Positions 50,265 to 59,056 are shown, numbered from the stretch's first letter. The stretch: 64,000 nt of DNA from Actibacterium sp. 188UL27-1 (GCF_016901225.1 NZ_JAFEUL010000022.1:1-64000); one strand, 5' to 3'. Notes: generated by a model from the letters alone, not told the origin. Translations and numbers: made by a program.

Positions 50265-51014
50265 GTGACATACCAAACGAGTATTCAGGCCGTTAATTGC
50301 GCCAAATGCCCGCTTCGGCGGAAAGACGCGTTCATACCGTTCCGGTCTGAAGAGTTGGATTTTATGCAGCGTTTCAAAACAGGGGAAATGATTGTCGATC
50401 CAGGCACCCAACTGCTGATGGAAGGGGCGAAGGCGGCACAGCTTTATACGGTGCTGTCCGGCATGGGCATTCGTTACAAGACACTTGAAAACGGACGGCG
50501 ACAGGTGATCGGCTTCGTCATGCCCGGTGATTTTGTGGGCCTTCAAGCTGGTATTATGGGTGAAATGTGCCATTCCGTGGAGGCATCAACGCCCATGCGG
50601 TTATGTGTATTCAACCGGTCGCGCGTTTACGAATTGTACCAGAGTCAGCCAGAGCGCGCCTATGCGCTGACTTATCTGGCCGCGGTCGAGGAGCACTTTC
50701 TGGGCGACGCCTTGGCGACTGTCGGGCAACGCAGCGCGTCGGAGAAAATCGCATGGAGTCTCGCGCGATTTTACGCGCGTGCGGCGTCGCTGGATCTTGT
50801 CACAAAAAACAAATGTCCGCTGCCGTTTCGCCAACAAGATCTGGCAGATGCGCTGGGATTGTCGTTGGTGCACACCAACAAGACGTTGGCCAAACTAAAA
50901 CGGGATGGCATCGTGGTTTGGACTAATGGCGAATTGGAGGTGCACAATCTGGCTGAACTACAAAAGCTATCGGGTATCGGTGACGATACGGCGGCCCCAC
51001 GTCCGCTGATTTAG
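50265..51014 (+). CDS. Crp/Fnr-family transcriptional regulator
   Basis: 249 residues from GTG 50265. N-terminal cysteines CAKCPLRRK precede a cyclic-nucleotide-binding-like barrel (about 40-150: IVDPGTQLLMEGAKAAQLYTVLSGMG, GDFVGLQAGIMG). A winged HTH ends the protein (about 170-235: LPFRQQDLADALGLSLVHTNKTLAKLKRDG). The FnrN/FixK-like type fits redox, oxygen or NO control. It is divergent from the receiver-like gene by 63 bases, so both may be co-regulated. Confidence 0.88.
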   Translation: MTYQTSIQAVNCAKCPLRRKDAFIPFRSEELDFMQRFKTGEMIVDPGTQLLMEGAKAAQLYTVLSGMGIRYKTLENGRRQVIGFVMPGDFVGLQAGIMGEMCHSVEASTPMRLCVFNRSRVYELYQSQPERAYALTYLAAVEEHFLGDALATVGQRSASEKIAWSLARFYARAASLDLVTKNKCPLPFRQQDLADALGLSLVHTNKTLAKLKRDGIVVWTNGELEVHNLAELQKLSGIGDDTAAPRPLI

Positions 51015-51146
51015 CCCTTTCCCGAGCGATAATGCGTTAGGCAAGCCCATAATGGAAGCGGTGGTGGCAGCTCGAAGCTATTGCAACGCGCCCGGACATT
51101 CTGGATGCGTTGCGCACAGATCCGCAAAGGCGTGTAACCACTCACA

Positions 51147-51305
51147 AGGGTCGATTTGCGGGTCTGTGCAAGCGATACTTCCGATATGGTTCAGGCGATT
51201 GAACGGGTTGAAGATCCGTTTGCGCTGGGCGTGCCATGGCATCCGGAATATCTGTTCAACCGCCGGCCTCATCGCGCTGTTTTTCGCGTCTCTGCGCCCG
51301 CGGCG
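51147..51305 (+). pseudogene. C-terminal remnant of a class I glutamine amidotransferase (PuuD-like)
   Basis: The plus strand reads VDLRVCASDTSDMVQAIE, then VEDPFALGVPWHPEYLFNRRPHRAVF. This is the C-terminal block of peptidase C26/gamma-glutamyl-GABA hydrolases, including the catalytic His-Glu pair in WHPEY. Nothing of the N-terminal part with the nucleophile cysteine is present. The end runs into the antisense of the phospholipase D gene. It is the stump of a gene removed by a rearrangement. Confidence 0.75.
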
Positions 51306-51366
51306 TGGGCCCTTTGGCAACGCACGCTATCGGACCAGAGCCATCGCAGCCGAAGGCTGATCCGGG

Positions 51367-52878
51367 TCATACGATATCTTCGGTCACGCCGGGCAGCGGC
51401 TGGCGATAATCTTTCAGCTTGTCGGGATCGTGGGGCACCAGAAAACCGTGGCGTGCTTCTGGGCGTTTGACCCCGTTTCGCGCAACCTCTCGGCGCCACC
51501 ACGCGGCCGCCGTTCTGATTTCCAGCGCTTCATCCAGCACGTCGCCATGCCACCAGTGGCCGACAAGGGCGCGCCGAAGTGTGGCCAACCGATGCGGATC
51601 GGTGATGTGGAGCGCCACTTCCGTGTCCCACATCATCGACCGCCCGTTCATATTTGCGGAGCCCACCAGCGCCATGCTGTCATCGACCATCAGGACTTTG
51701 TTGTGGACATGGATGACCGGTGACCCGGCGAGAACCCCAGGACCTTCGCGCGCGGCCAATCTGGGCTGGACGGGGGAGGCGATGCAGGCGCGATCCCCAA
51801 ACGCGGTCTGTACCATATCCAAGCATTTGGCCTGCAATGCCATCCCGTAGCGGGCATCAAGGCCACGATTGCCTTCGAACGCGACATCTTCTGGCAAGGC
51901 CGGCAGAATGAGGATGAGGGATATGTCTGGCATGTCCTGCGCGGCCTGGGCCAAAGCCTTTGCCAGTTTGGTGGAGCGCAGGAATTGCGTCTCGATATGG
52001 ATCAGATTTTTCGCGCTGCGGAAGGCGGCGATATGCTCTGCCTCGATTTCATTCAGCAGGGTGTCAGGCGATAGCGCCCAAAGTCCAAATCGCCGCGGCG
52101 CCGACAATGTGCGCCTAAGGTGCGTGCCCTTTCGCGGCACCGTCTGCCGCGCGATCTGGTCAAGGAAACCGTCCAGATGTATGGCGGCTTCCTGGGCTTC
52201 GGGTCCCGTTGTCAGCACTTGCACATCCGACCATGTGGCATGCGCTGGTTGATCGTGATCGGTCGTGTCATAGCGCCGCTCATTCAGGTCCAACCCGCCG
52301 ATATATAGGGTCGTACGATCAATCACAGCCACTTTCTGATGGTGGGAGACCGTGCGCAGTTCGGGCATCTCGTCTGACCTTAGACCGATCGCCTGCCGTG
52401 TCTGGCGAACTGTGTTGAGAGAGCGCAGGCGATCTCTCAATTTTTTCAGCACGAAGGGCATTAGGGCCAGACGCGGTAACAGACCCGCGCGCGCGGGATG
52501 CAGCGAGGCGATCACTTCGATCTGGTCCGCATGTTCTTGTCCCACCATTTCTGCCAGCGCTGCGGCCTGGCGTTTGCAGCGCCAGCACAATTCATGCAGT
52601 TCGGTCGCCATCACCGGGTCAAAATCGCTGACAACCAGTCGAAATCGAACGCCTCGGCGCACCACATGGGCCACCAGATCAAACCATGTCTCTCCGACTT
52701 CGCGGGCTTCGGGGCTGCGCAATCGGGTGGTGAAATCGAACAGGCGAAAGGCTGCAGAGATTTCGGTCCGCGCCTCCAGTATGGCGCGTTCGAACTCTGG
52801 CCAGGCTTGATCAGCGGTGATCAAAACCTCAAACCGATCTGCCTTTGTGGAGGGATCAGACGACGGCGTGGACATCAT
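51367..52878 (-). CDS. Phospholipase D-family protein (two HKD motifs)
   Basis: 503 residues. Two HKD motifs: SHHQKVAVIDRTTLYIGGLDLNE (about 180-205) and HVHNKVLMVDDSMALVGSANMNGRS (about 385-410). Such enzymes make or remodel cardiolipin or cleave phosphodiesters. No signal or TM segment is obvious. The start (ATG 52878 or 52875) overlaps the histidine kinase stop by about 20 bases, so it is the last gene of nepR-ecfG-kinase-pld and probably under EcfG control. Confidence 0.85.
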   Translation of the reverse strand: MMSTPSSDPSTKADRFEVLITADQAWPEFERAILEARTEISAAFRLFDFTTRLRSPEAREVGETWFDLVAHVVRRGVRFRLVVSDFDPVMATELHELCWRCKRQAAALAEMVGQEHADQIEVIASLHPARAGLLPRLALMPFVLKKLRDRLRSLNTVRQTRQAIGLRSDEMPELRTVSHHQKVAVIDRTTLYIGGLDLNERRYDTTDHDQPAHATWSDVQVLTTGPEAQEAAIHLDGFLDQIARQTVPRKGTHLRRTLSAPRRFGLWALSPDTLLNEIEAEHIAAFRSAKNLIHIETQFLRSTKLAKALAQAAQDMPDISLILILPALPEDVAFEGNRGLDARYGMALQAKCLDMVQTAFGDRACIASPVQPRLAAREGPGVLAGSPVIHVHNKVLMVDDSMALVGSANMNGRSMMWDTEVALHITDPHRLATLRRALVGHWWHGDVLDEALEIRTAAAWWRREVARNGVKRPEARHGFLVPHDPDKLKDYRQPLPGVTEDIV

Positions 52879-54616
52879 CTGCGGTCGCGAGATCCGGCGG
52901 CGGGCCGGGATCGAACAGGATAACAGGGAAGGTCACGTCATAAATGTAGCCCTCGGGCGTTTCCTGTTGCTGCGCATGTCCCTCCAATTGCGAAACGAAC
53001 GCATACATCAGCTTGTGGCCAATGCCGCTGCCCACAAATTCCTCATCCGGGTCGATGGTCATCTCGCCTTTGGTATTTGTGATCGAAAGGCGGACAGTGC
53101 TGTCATCGACCAAGCGAAAGCTTACGTGGATCTTAGGTGGGCCATTCTGGGGGACCCCGACATATTTCACGGCATTTGTCAGAGCCTCCGCCGCAAGCAT
53201 CGATAGGGTCACAGCCTGATCCTGACCAAGCGAGATTGACTCGATATCGGATGTAACAACGACGCTTTGACCGCCCACCTCCGTCGTGGGTGCCAACTCG
53301 TTCACAAGCCGATCCATCAGCGATTTGCTATCTACCGACGTCATTTGTGTGGTCGTGTTGAGCGTATGATGCACTGTCGCCAGCCCACGAACCCGGCGCT
53401 GCAATTGCGACAAGAGCCTGCGCGTTTCAGGTGTTCGGGCAGTCCGACGGTGCATGTTCATGATCGAGGCGATGAGTTGCAGGTTGTTCTTCACCCTATG
53501 ATGAACTTCGCGCAACAGCACGGTTTTTTCGTGTAGATCTTCTTCTCGCTGAGCCTCGGCCTTGGCGAGGATAGTCGCCATGTTATTGAAGGCATTTCCC
53601 AATATCTCGAACTCCGCGGGCGGCGTATCCAGTTTGACCTTGATCTCGTCCCGCTCGCCCATGGCAAAGCGGCGCATGGCGTGGCGCAACCTGTCAACAT
53701 GGCGCACGACAAGCCGGTTCAATCCAAGAAACGCGACCGTGATCCCGGCAAACCACATCAACACCGGAAAGGCCAACGCCACCAGCACGCCCGTCGGCCC
53801 GGTGATCTGCTGGTTGCGGGTGGCGGGCCAGGACCCGACAACCACCACTTCATTTCCGATCATGCTGCTGATCGCAAAAAGGCGCCGTTTTCCATCCCGT
53901 CTGGTGGCCATAAAGGTTGCCCCCACCCGCGCGGTCAGATCTGGCACGGCAAGATCCTCAGGCAAAAGGTCTTCGGCATTTTGGAGCCCGCGGGTGGAAG
54001 ACAAGATATCGCCGTCCCGGTTGATTGTTAGGTATTCGGCACCCCTCTGGGACCAGCGTTCATCAATCAGGGTCTCTGTCAGGCTGTGGGGCACAGAGAG
54101 TGAAGCAAATCCCAGCAATGTTCCGTTATCAAAAACAGGGTTGCTGACAATGATGACCGACTGGCCGGATGCGGCACCAGATGGGTTGACCTCAAACGAC
54201 TGTTCCTGTCGTTCCATGGCCCGTTTGAAGGAGGGTGCGGCGGAAAAATCGATGATCTTTCCATTGGATGCACAGTTCATCATGCCATCGGCATTGACGA
54301 ACCCGGCAAAGACCAGACGCTCTTGCATGTCCAGAAACCGGCGCATGGCAGCCGAACATGCGTCAGGGTCGTCGACCAATTCCACAATACTCGCGCTGAG
54401 CCCCTCCGAGGCACCCAGCGCGCGTTCAAGCAGGCGACGCTCGGCAGCGGCTGCCCGCTCCGTTTCGGCCAGGACAGCCGATTGAACCAGTTCAGATGCG
54501 TTATCAACAACCTCTCGGGTCTGCCAAAGGGCGATGGTGCCCAATGGCAGAAGCGCGAATGTCATGATTCCCGCAAGCCTAAGCGGCAATCCACGGATCT
54601 TCAGATGATCCCGCAA
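52856..54616 (-). CDS. HWE/HisKA_2-type sensor histidine kinase of the general stress response
   Basis: 586 residues from TTG 54616; ATG at residue 18 is an alternative. TM1 (about 12-32), an extracytoplasmic sensor of about 240 residues, TM2 (about 277-299), a HAMP-like linker, then HisKA_2 with LREVHHRVKNNLQLIASIMN (His near 370) and an HATPase domain (DESLGQ..., DPDEEFVGSGIGHKLMYAF). The HRxKNNLQ box is typical of kinases that phosphorylate PhyR. It directly follows ecfG (3 bases), so it is the likely input kinase. Confidence 0.9.
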   Translation of the reverse strand: MRDHLKIRGLPLRLAGIMTFALLPLGTIALWQTREVVDNASELVQSAVLAETERAAAAERRLLERALGASEGLSASIVELVDDPDACSAAMRRFLDMQERLVFAGFVNADGMMNCASNGKIIDFSAAPSFKRAMERQEQSFEVNPSGAASGQSVIIVSNPVFDNGTLLGFASLSVPHSLTETLIDERWSQRGAEYLTINRDGDILSSTRGLQNAEDLLPEDLAVPDLTARVGATFMATRRDGKRRLFAISSMIGNEVVVVGSWPATRNQQITGPTGVLVALAFPVLMWFAGITVAFLGLNRLVVRHVDRLRHAMRRFAMGERDEIKVKLDTPPAEFEILGNAFNNMATILAKAEAQREEDLHEKTVLLREVHHRVKNNLQLIASIMNMHRRTARTPETRRLLSQLQRRVRGLATVHHTLNTTTQMTSVDSKSLMDRLVNELAPTTEVGGQSVVVTSDIESISLGQDQAVTLSMLAAEALTNAVKYVGVPQNGPPKIHVSFRLVDDSTVRLSITNTKGEMTIDPDEEFVGSGIGHKLMYAFVSQLEGHAQQQETPEGYIYDVTFPVILFDPGPPPDLATADDVHAVV

Positions 54617-54619
54617 GGG

Positions 54620-55162
54620 TCAGGCAGCGGATCTGGCAGAGACGATCCCGGCTGTCACGCTATCGGTGAGTTCCACAGCGTCGCCTTTATCCAAGCCCAT
54701 CATTTCAGTCAGGTGGGCGCGACCGCGATTGACGCGGCTTTTGATCGTGCCGATGGCAACACCGCAGGTCTCCGCCGCTTCTTCGTACGAAAAACCGCCA
54801 GCGCCGACCAGAACAAGCGCCTCGCGCTGTTCATCAGTCAGCTTGTCAAACGCCATACCGAAATCGCGCATGGCAAGCCTGCCATCATGATCAGGCTTCT
54901 GTGCCAGTCCTTCCGCGTAGACACCGTCGATATCCTCGACCTCGTTCTTCCGCTTTCGGTGCAGCGAATAATAGGTGTTGCGCAGGATCGTGAAAAGCCA
55001 TGCCCGCATGTTGGAGCCGGGCTCAAAAGAACCGATATTCGACCAGGCCTTGATCAATGCTTCCTGCACCAGATCATCAGCGGTGGCACTGTTGCGACAC
55101 AGGCTCATGGCGAAAGCGCGCATAGACCCCAGATGTTCAACCAATTCGTCTTTAGGATCCAT
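54620..55162 (-). CDS. ecfG: ECF sigma factor EcfG (general stress response)
   Basis: 180 residues from ATG 55162. Region 2: MRAFAMSLCRNSATADDLVQEALIKAWSNI; the WLFTILRNTYYSLHRKRK segment; region 4: LTDEQREALVLVGAGGFSYEEAAETCGVAIGTIKSRVNRGRA. This is the EcfG (ECF15) pattern. EcfG is held by NepR and released when phospho-PhyR takes NepR away. It overlaps nepR by 11 bases. Confidence 0.93.
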   Translation of the reverse strand: MDPKDELVEHLGSMRAFAMSLCRNSATADDLVQEALIKAWSNIGSFEPGSNMRAWLFTILRNTYYSLHRKRKNEVEDIDGVYAEGLAQKPDHDGRLAMRDFGMAFDKLTDEQREALVLVGAGGFSYEEAAETCGVAIGTIKSRVNRGRAHLTEMMGLDKGDAVELTDSVTAGIVSARSAA

Positions 55163-55352
55163 TAGTATCGTCGCCTTTCTGGCTGGTGCCTTCATCGGCG
55201 GCGCGCAACTTGTTCAGCAAATCACTAAAGCGGTCCGGCACGGGCGCGGAAGCAAGCTGATCGAATACGAGCTTGAGGTTGTCATCGATCTGGCGATCAA
55301 CCTCACTCTGCTCCTTCGCGATCTTCGAATGTGTATTCATTTTGTCCGTCAT
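55152..55352 (-). CDS. nepR: Anti-sigma factor NepR
   Basis: 66 residues (ATG 55352; ATG 55340 possible). The NepR core reads IDDNLKLVFDQLASAPVPDRFSDLLNKLR. NepR binds EcfG and is sequestered by phosphorylated PhyR, the partner-switch that controls the stress response. The 81 bases upstream hold divergent EcfG promoters. Confidence 0.93.
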   Translation of the reverse strand: MTDKMNTHSKIAKEQSEVDRQIDDNLKLVFDQLASAPVPDRFSDLLNKLRAADEGTSQKGDDTNGS

Positions 55353-55368
55353 TTTTTCGAGCTACCTT

Positions 55369-55396
55369 GGAACTTGAACGCGCTGCCGGGCGTATT
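55369..55396 (+). promoter_or_regulatory. EcfG promoter of phyR
   Basis: GGAAC (55369-55373), 17-base spacer, CGTATT (55391-55396) as -10. It points to phyR, start 55434. Confidence 0.6.
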
Positions 55397-55401
55397 GTTC
55401 C
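55377..55401 (-). promoter_or_regulatory. EcfG promoter of nepR-ecfG
   Basis: Minus strand GGAAC (complement of 55397-55401), 16-base spacer, CGTT (complement of 55377-55380). The consensus is exact and overlaps the phyR promoter, so both operons are autoregulated from one short region. Confidence 0.7.
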
Positions 55402-55433
55402 CAACAGTTAGTGAAAAAAAGGGTAAAATCAAA

Positions 55434-56249
55434 ATGACAGGTTTGACGGGAGATGATCTTGCCAACCAGGTTGGTGCCAACCTGCCATATCTACGCCGCT
55501 ACGCGCGCGCACTTACGGGCAGCCAAGGCAGCGGCGATAAATATGCCGTTGCCACCCTGGAAGCTATTTTGGCGGATCATTCGCAGTACAACACGGATCT
55601 TGCCCCCAAGACCGCACTGTTCCGGGCTTTTCATCTGATCTGGACCTCCACGGGCGCTCCCATTGACGACGATGCCGGCGATACCGGTCTTGAGTCGCGT
55701 GCCCACCAGCATCTTGCACGTCTGACGCCAAATACGCGCGAAGCGTTGCTGCTTCACACGATCGAGGAATTTTCCCCCCAAGAGCTTGCCTCTATCATGG
55801 GTGTGTCTGAGACTGAATCGGCTCAGCTTGTCGAGATCGCCTATACCGAGATGGCGCAAGCCATGTCAGGCCGGATCATGATCATCGAAGATGAAGCTAT
55901 CATCGCGATGGATCTGGAAAGCATCGTGACCGAGATGGGGCACCGTGTGACGGGCATCGCTCGCACCGTCGACGCCGCAATGAAGCTGGCTGAACGGGAA
56001 GCATGCGATCTGATCCTATCGGATATTCAGTTGGCCGATGGTTCCAGTGGTATCGATGCGGTCAATGGCATCCTGGCGAAGCATGGCGACCGGCCTGTCA
56101 TCTTCATCACGGCCTTTCCGGAACGTCTGCTGACGGGGGAGGGACCGGAACCGGCCTTCTTGATCGCCAAACCCTACACGGAAACGCAGGTGAAGTCTGC
56201 CGTGAGCCAAGCCATGTTCTTTTCGTCAACGGAAACTCTCAAGGCGTAG
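55434..56249 (+). CDS. phyR: Response regulator PhyR
   Basis: 271 residues from ATG 55434. The N-terminal 140 residues mimic an ECF sigma factor (LPYLRRYARALTGSQGSGD, LTPNTREALLLHTIEEFSPQELASIMGVS). The C-terminal receiver (about 147-262) has IIEDE acidic residues, Asp197 in LILSDIQL and the lysine in IAKPY. Phosphorylation exposes the sigma-like domain, which captures NepR and frees EcfG. It is divergent from nepR. Confidence 0.94.
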   Translation: MTGLTGDDLANQVGANLPYLRRYARALTGSQGSGDKYAVATLEAILADHSQYNTDLAPKTALFRAFHLIWTSTGAPIDDDAGDTGLESRAHQHLARLTPNTREALLLHTIEEFSPQELASIMGVSETESAQLVEIAYTEMAQAMSGRIMIIEDEAIIAMDLESIVTEMGHRVTGIARTVDAAMKLAEREACDLILSDIQLADGSSGIDAVNGILAKHGDRPVIFITAFPERLLTGEGPEPAFLIAKPYTETQVKSAVSQAMFFSSTETLKA

Positions 56250-56331
56250 GCTATCGTTCAGATTCACGCCGGTGGAGCCGTTTTTCGATCCCCCGGCGGC
56301 GGGTCCACCCCATCGGCTATCGCAATGGATC

Positions 56332-56357
56332 GGAACACCAATCCGCCTCGAAACGTC
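56332..56357 (+). promoter_or_regulatory. EcfG-type promoter before the DUF1328 gene
   Basis: GGAAC (56332-56336), 17-base spacer, CGTC (56354-56357), 78 bases upstream of ATG 56436. Confidence 0.5.
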
Positions 56358-56435
56358 AGGACCTCCCCTTTGGGAACCAATCAGCTGATCCACGGATTGG
56401 TTTAATGCAGAGGCCGTCAACCAGCGAGGGGAGCG

Positions 56436-56606
56436 ATGACGTATTGGGCTACGACATTTCTGATCTTTGCCGTCATCGCCGGCGTATTTGGCTTCGGTGG
56501 TTTTGCCGTGACGGCGGTTGGCCTTGCGCAAATACTCTGTGGTGTTTTCGTGGTCATGTTTCTGATCACTTTGGTGATCATCTTGGTCAGGGGACGCAGA
56601 GGGTGA
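56436..56606 (+). CDS. DUF1328 small membrane protein
   Basis: 56 residues, short enough to be missed by simple ORF cut-offs. MTYWATTFLIFAVIAGVFGFGGFAVTAVGLAQILCG plus a second TM (VFVVMFLITLVIILV) and RGRRG tail match the DUF1328/YtjA family. GAGGGGAG lies just before the start. These proteins are often part of EcfG regulons; an EcfG-like promoter is upstream. Function unknown. Confidence 0.8.
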   Translation: MTYWATTFLIFAVIAGVFGFGGFAVTAVGLAQILCGVFVVMFLITLVIILVRGRRG

Positions 56607-56669
56607 TGGGGACCATCCTTCGCGATATTCCTGGCGCCCCGCGCGCTGCAGCAAATCTCCTATCAGGGT

Positions 56670-56694
56670 GGAACTCCTGATAGGATCAGGCGTT
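56670..56694 (+). promoter_or_regulatory. EcfG promoter of the Dps gene
   Basis: GGAAC (56670-56674), 16-base spacer, CGTT (56691-56694), 35 bases before ATG 56729. Exact consensus. Confidence 0.75.
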
Positions 56695-56728
56695 AGCCGG
56701 GCAGACTGCAACGATAAAGGATCCTATC

Positions 56729-57226
56729 ATGACCGACGCACTCAAAGTCATCCCGAGTGACGACGACGTTTCAACCGGTGTAAGCGATACAACCGCCATT
56801 GCAGACGGTCTGGGCGATGTCCTGGCCGACACATACCACCTGATTTTCAAGACCCACGCCTATCACTGGAATGTGGAAGGGCCGCTGTTCTTTTCCATCC
56901 ACAAACTGACCGAAGAGCAGTATGAGGAGATGTTTGCGGCCGCGGATGACCTGGCCGAACGTATCCGGGCCCTGGGCCATCTCGCGCCGTCGCGTCTGAA
57001 CAACATCGTGGCGCGATCCAAGATCAAAGATGGCGAAGCAAAGGTGAGCGCTGCCCAAATGCTCGCCGATCTGTCATCAGATCATGAGCGTATTGCCCAT
57101 CGTTTGCATGCCCTGGCGGAGATGAGCGCCGAACGCAAAGATATCGTGACCGAAGATTTGGCAACCGCACGTTCTGCTTTCCACGAACAGGCCGCCTGGA
57201 TGTTGCGGGCCATCGCCAAAAGCTAA
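56729..57226 (+). CDS. dps: Dps/ferritin-like DNA-protection protein
   Basis: 165 residues. LADTYHLIFKTHAYHWNVEGPLFFSIHKLTEEQYEEMFAAADDLAERIRALG is the ferroxidase-region signature (His, Asp, Glu ligands shared between subunits). A dodecamer binds and oxidises iron with peroxide, which protects DNA. It lies behind an exact EcfG promoter, so it is stress-induced. The length is typical. Confidence 0.9.
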   Translation: MTDALKVIPSDDDVSTGVSDTTAIADGLGDVLADTYHLIFKTHAYHWNVEGPLFFSIHKLTEEQYEEMFAAADDLAERIRALGHLAPSRLNNIVARSKIKDGEAKVSAAQMLADLSSDHERIAHRLHALAEMSAERKDIVTEDLATARSAFHEQAAWMLRAIAKS

Positions 57227-57581
57227 CTTGTCCACGCGCAAATTGCGATCTCATGCTCCACTTGAACGCCAGTGTTCGGGTGGGGCTTCCATTTTCAGCT
57301 TTACGACTGGGCTGTCTGAAGTCTCGTATTGGAACGCGCCACGCCCAGTTAGGCGCGCATATCACGGCGTTCATTGTGCGGTTTCATGGAGGCGCGTTGT
57401 TGCGTTAACCTCCTCTGGATGCCAAGGCAGCATTGATCTGATCCTGTCCGGCTTTGCAAAAGTTTTAAGCAATCAAAGGCGCCGACGGGGCCCCTGAAAG
57501 GCCTGAATTTACGGCCCATTAAGCCACACGAACTATTCCATGAAGCAGGTCGAAATTGCCAATGGATGAGATGAGAAGACT
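57227..57581. other. Gene-free stretch
   Basis: 355 bases with no convincing gene. GGAAC at about 57330 has no matching -10 at 16-17 bases. Nothing else stands out. Confidence 0.5.
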
Positions 57582-57905
57582 ATGGAAAAATTGAACAAAC
57601 TCGGGCTGATTATATCAGCCTTGGCGATCACGGGCGTCATGTCCATGCCCGCCAACGCAATGTCGCGGGATGAACTGGCTGCGGTTCGCGATCTGGTCGA
57701 GGCACGCAATGCCGCCGGCCTGCGTGAGTTCTTGCAGGCAAATCCGCAGGTGATGAATGACACACCGCTTGGCAAAGAACTGTCCGACTTCATGCAGGAA
57801 GCACGGTCGGGTAACGTCTTTGGCGCACTGGCTGCACGCAGTGCTGTATCACGGAATATACAGGCTGCTGTCGAAGCTGCCAAGAGCGACAGCTCGCTCT
57901 ACTAA
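57582..57905 (+). CDS. Small exported protein of unknown function
   Basis: 107 residues with a signal peptide (MEKLNKLGLIISALAITGVMSMPANAM) and a helical mature part (SRDELAAVRDLVEARNAAGLREFLQANP, ARSGNVFGALAARSA). The mature part could bind peptidoglycan or protein; unassigned. A 56-base gap separates it from the glycosyltransferase operon, so it may be its leader gene or separate. Confidence 0.6.
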   Translation: MEKLNKLGLIISALAITGVMSMPANAMSRDELAAVRDLVEARNAAGLREFLQANPQVMNDTPLGKELSDFMQEARSGNVFGALAARSAVSRNIQAAVEAAKSDSSLY

Positions 57906-57961
57906 AGTATCGCAACTGAGGCACTTCCCGCAGGCAGGACCTGTGGCGAAAGGAGGCCAGA

Positions 57962-59056
57962 ATGGCCGATTCTCTCCCCGGTGTTACACTTGTAATCGAT
58001 CCGCGTTTTAGTGGCGGCACCTCGTCCGCCGTGGCGACCGAAATTCGTGTGATGTCTTCTTTCTGCCGCCTGCGTGTCGCCGCTGTGTCGTCGGCCATGT
58101 TTTCGGGCAATACCGCGCATCCTGCGATCATCGATGCGTGCGAGGCAACGGGTGTTACCATGACATGGGATGCACCGACAATTGCCGATCAGATCGTCGT
58201 ACTCCATAATCCATCTTTTCTCAAATTCGACCAACATTTCGCCAGCCGTATCGTCGCTGATCAGCTTTTCGTCGTATGTCATGAGAACTTTCTCAGGCCT
58301 GGCGGTGGCGAGGGTTTCGCGGTGCGTCATTGCCTTGATCTCATCCAATCGGCAAGCCTGTGTCGTACCCGCTCTCTCGCTCCAATTTCGGCTTGGAACC
58401 GCAAGACCATCTACGACTGGGCGGAGACTATCGGTAACTTGCCTGGCTGGGCGATTGCCCACGAGGACTGGACCAATATCTGCTCTTTCGACCTGCAGGA
58501 TCCGGTCGTTCATCCCCGGGATCGCCGCGGACGGCTGTCGCGCCCGGGGTTCGAGAAGTTCCCCGATCTTGAGACATTGCATCAAATCTTTCCCGACACC
58601 TGTGAAGCGGTTCGCATTCTGGGAGCCGACAGCTTGATGGCGGATGATGTACCGTCCCATTGGGATCTGATCCCTTTTCGGGCGGAACCGGTGACCGCGT
58701 TTCTATCGACCATAGACTTCTTCATTTACTACACAAACACCCGGTGGAGAGAGAGCTTTGGGCGCGTCATCGCAGAAGCCATCGCCGCGGGAAAGCTGGT
58801 TATCACGGATCCTGATACCGCCCAGATATTTGGTCCCGGCGTTCTCGGGGCACAGCCGTTCGAGGTTAATGATCTGGTCGCCAAACACATCGCGGCACCC
58901 GCGCTCTATGCCAGCCGGGTAGAGATGGCCCAGGCTGGTTTGAGCAGATTTTCCGCCTCCGCCTTTAAGGAGCGATTCAACCGAACGATTGCCGGTCCAC
59001 CCGCTTTCGATCGCAAGCCCGGTTCAGAGAACGAGGATATCTATGCTCTTTTGTGA
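57962..59056 (+). CDS. Glycosyltransferase, GT4-like
   Basis: 364 residues; AAAGGAGG upstream of ATG 57962. The start VTLVIDPRFSGGTSSAVATEI resembles the GT-B N-domain opening. Near the C-terminus RWRESFGRVIAEAIAAGKLVITDP has the E-x7-E style motif of GT4. Sugar and acceptor unknown. It overlaps the next gene by 14 bases. Confidence 0.75.
   Translation: MADSLPGVTLVIDPRFSGGTSSAVATEIRVMSSFCRLRVAAVSSAMFSGNTAHPAIIDACEATGVTMTWDAPTIADQIVVLHNPSFLKFDQHFASRIVADQLFVVCHENFLRPGGGEGFAVRHCLDLIQSASLCRTRSLAPISAWNRKTIYDWAETIGNLPGWAIAHEDWTNICSFDLQDPVVHPRDRRGRLSRPGFEKFPDLETLHQIFPDTCEAVRILGADSLMADDVPSHWDLIPFRAEPVTAFLSTIDFFIYYTNTRWRESFGRVIAEAIAAGKLVITDPDTAQIFGPGVLGAQPFEVNDLVAKHIAAPALYASRVEMAQAGLSRFSASAFKERFNRTIAGPPAFDRKPGSENEDIYALL

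Noticed and set aside
49836-50573. Receiver-like protein as 245 residues
   Set aside because: The first 124 residues are antisense to the Crp/Fnr gene; ATG 50201 gives the natural domain start.
54975-55433. 424-residue form of PhyR
   Set aside because: The extension runs through nepR and ecfG in antisense; the PhyR family starts at ATG 55434.
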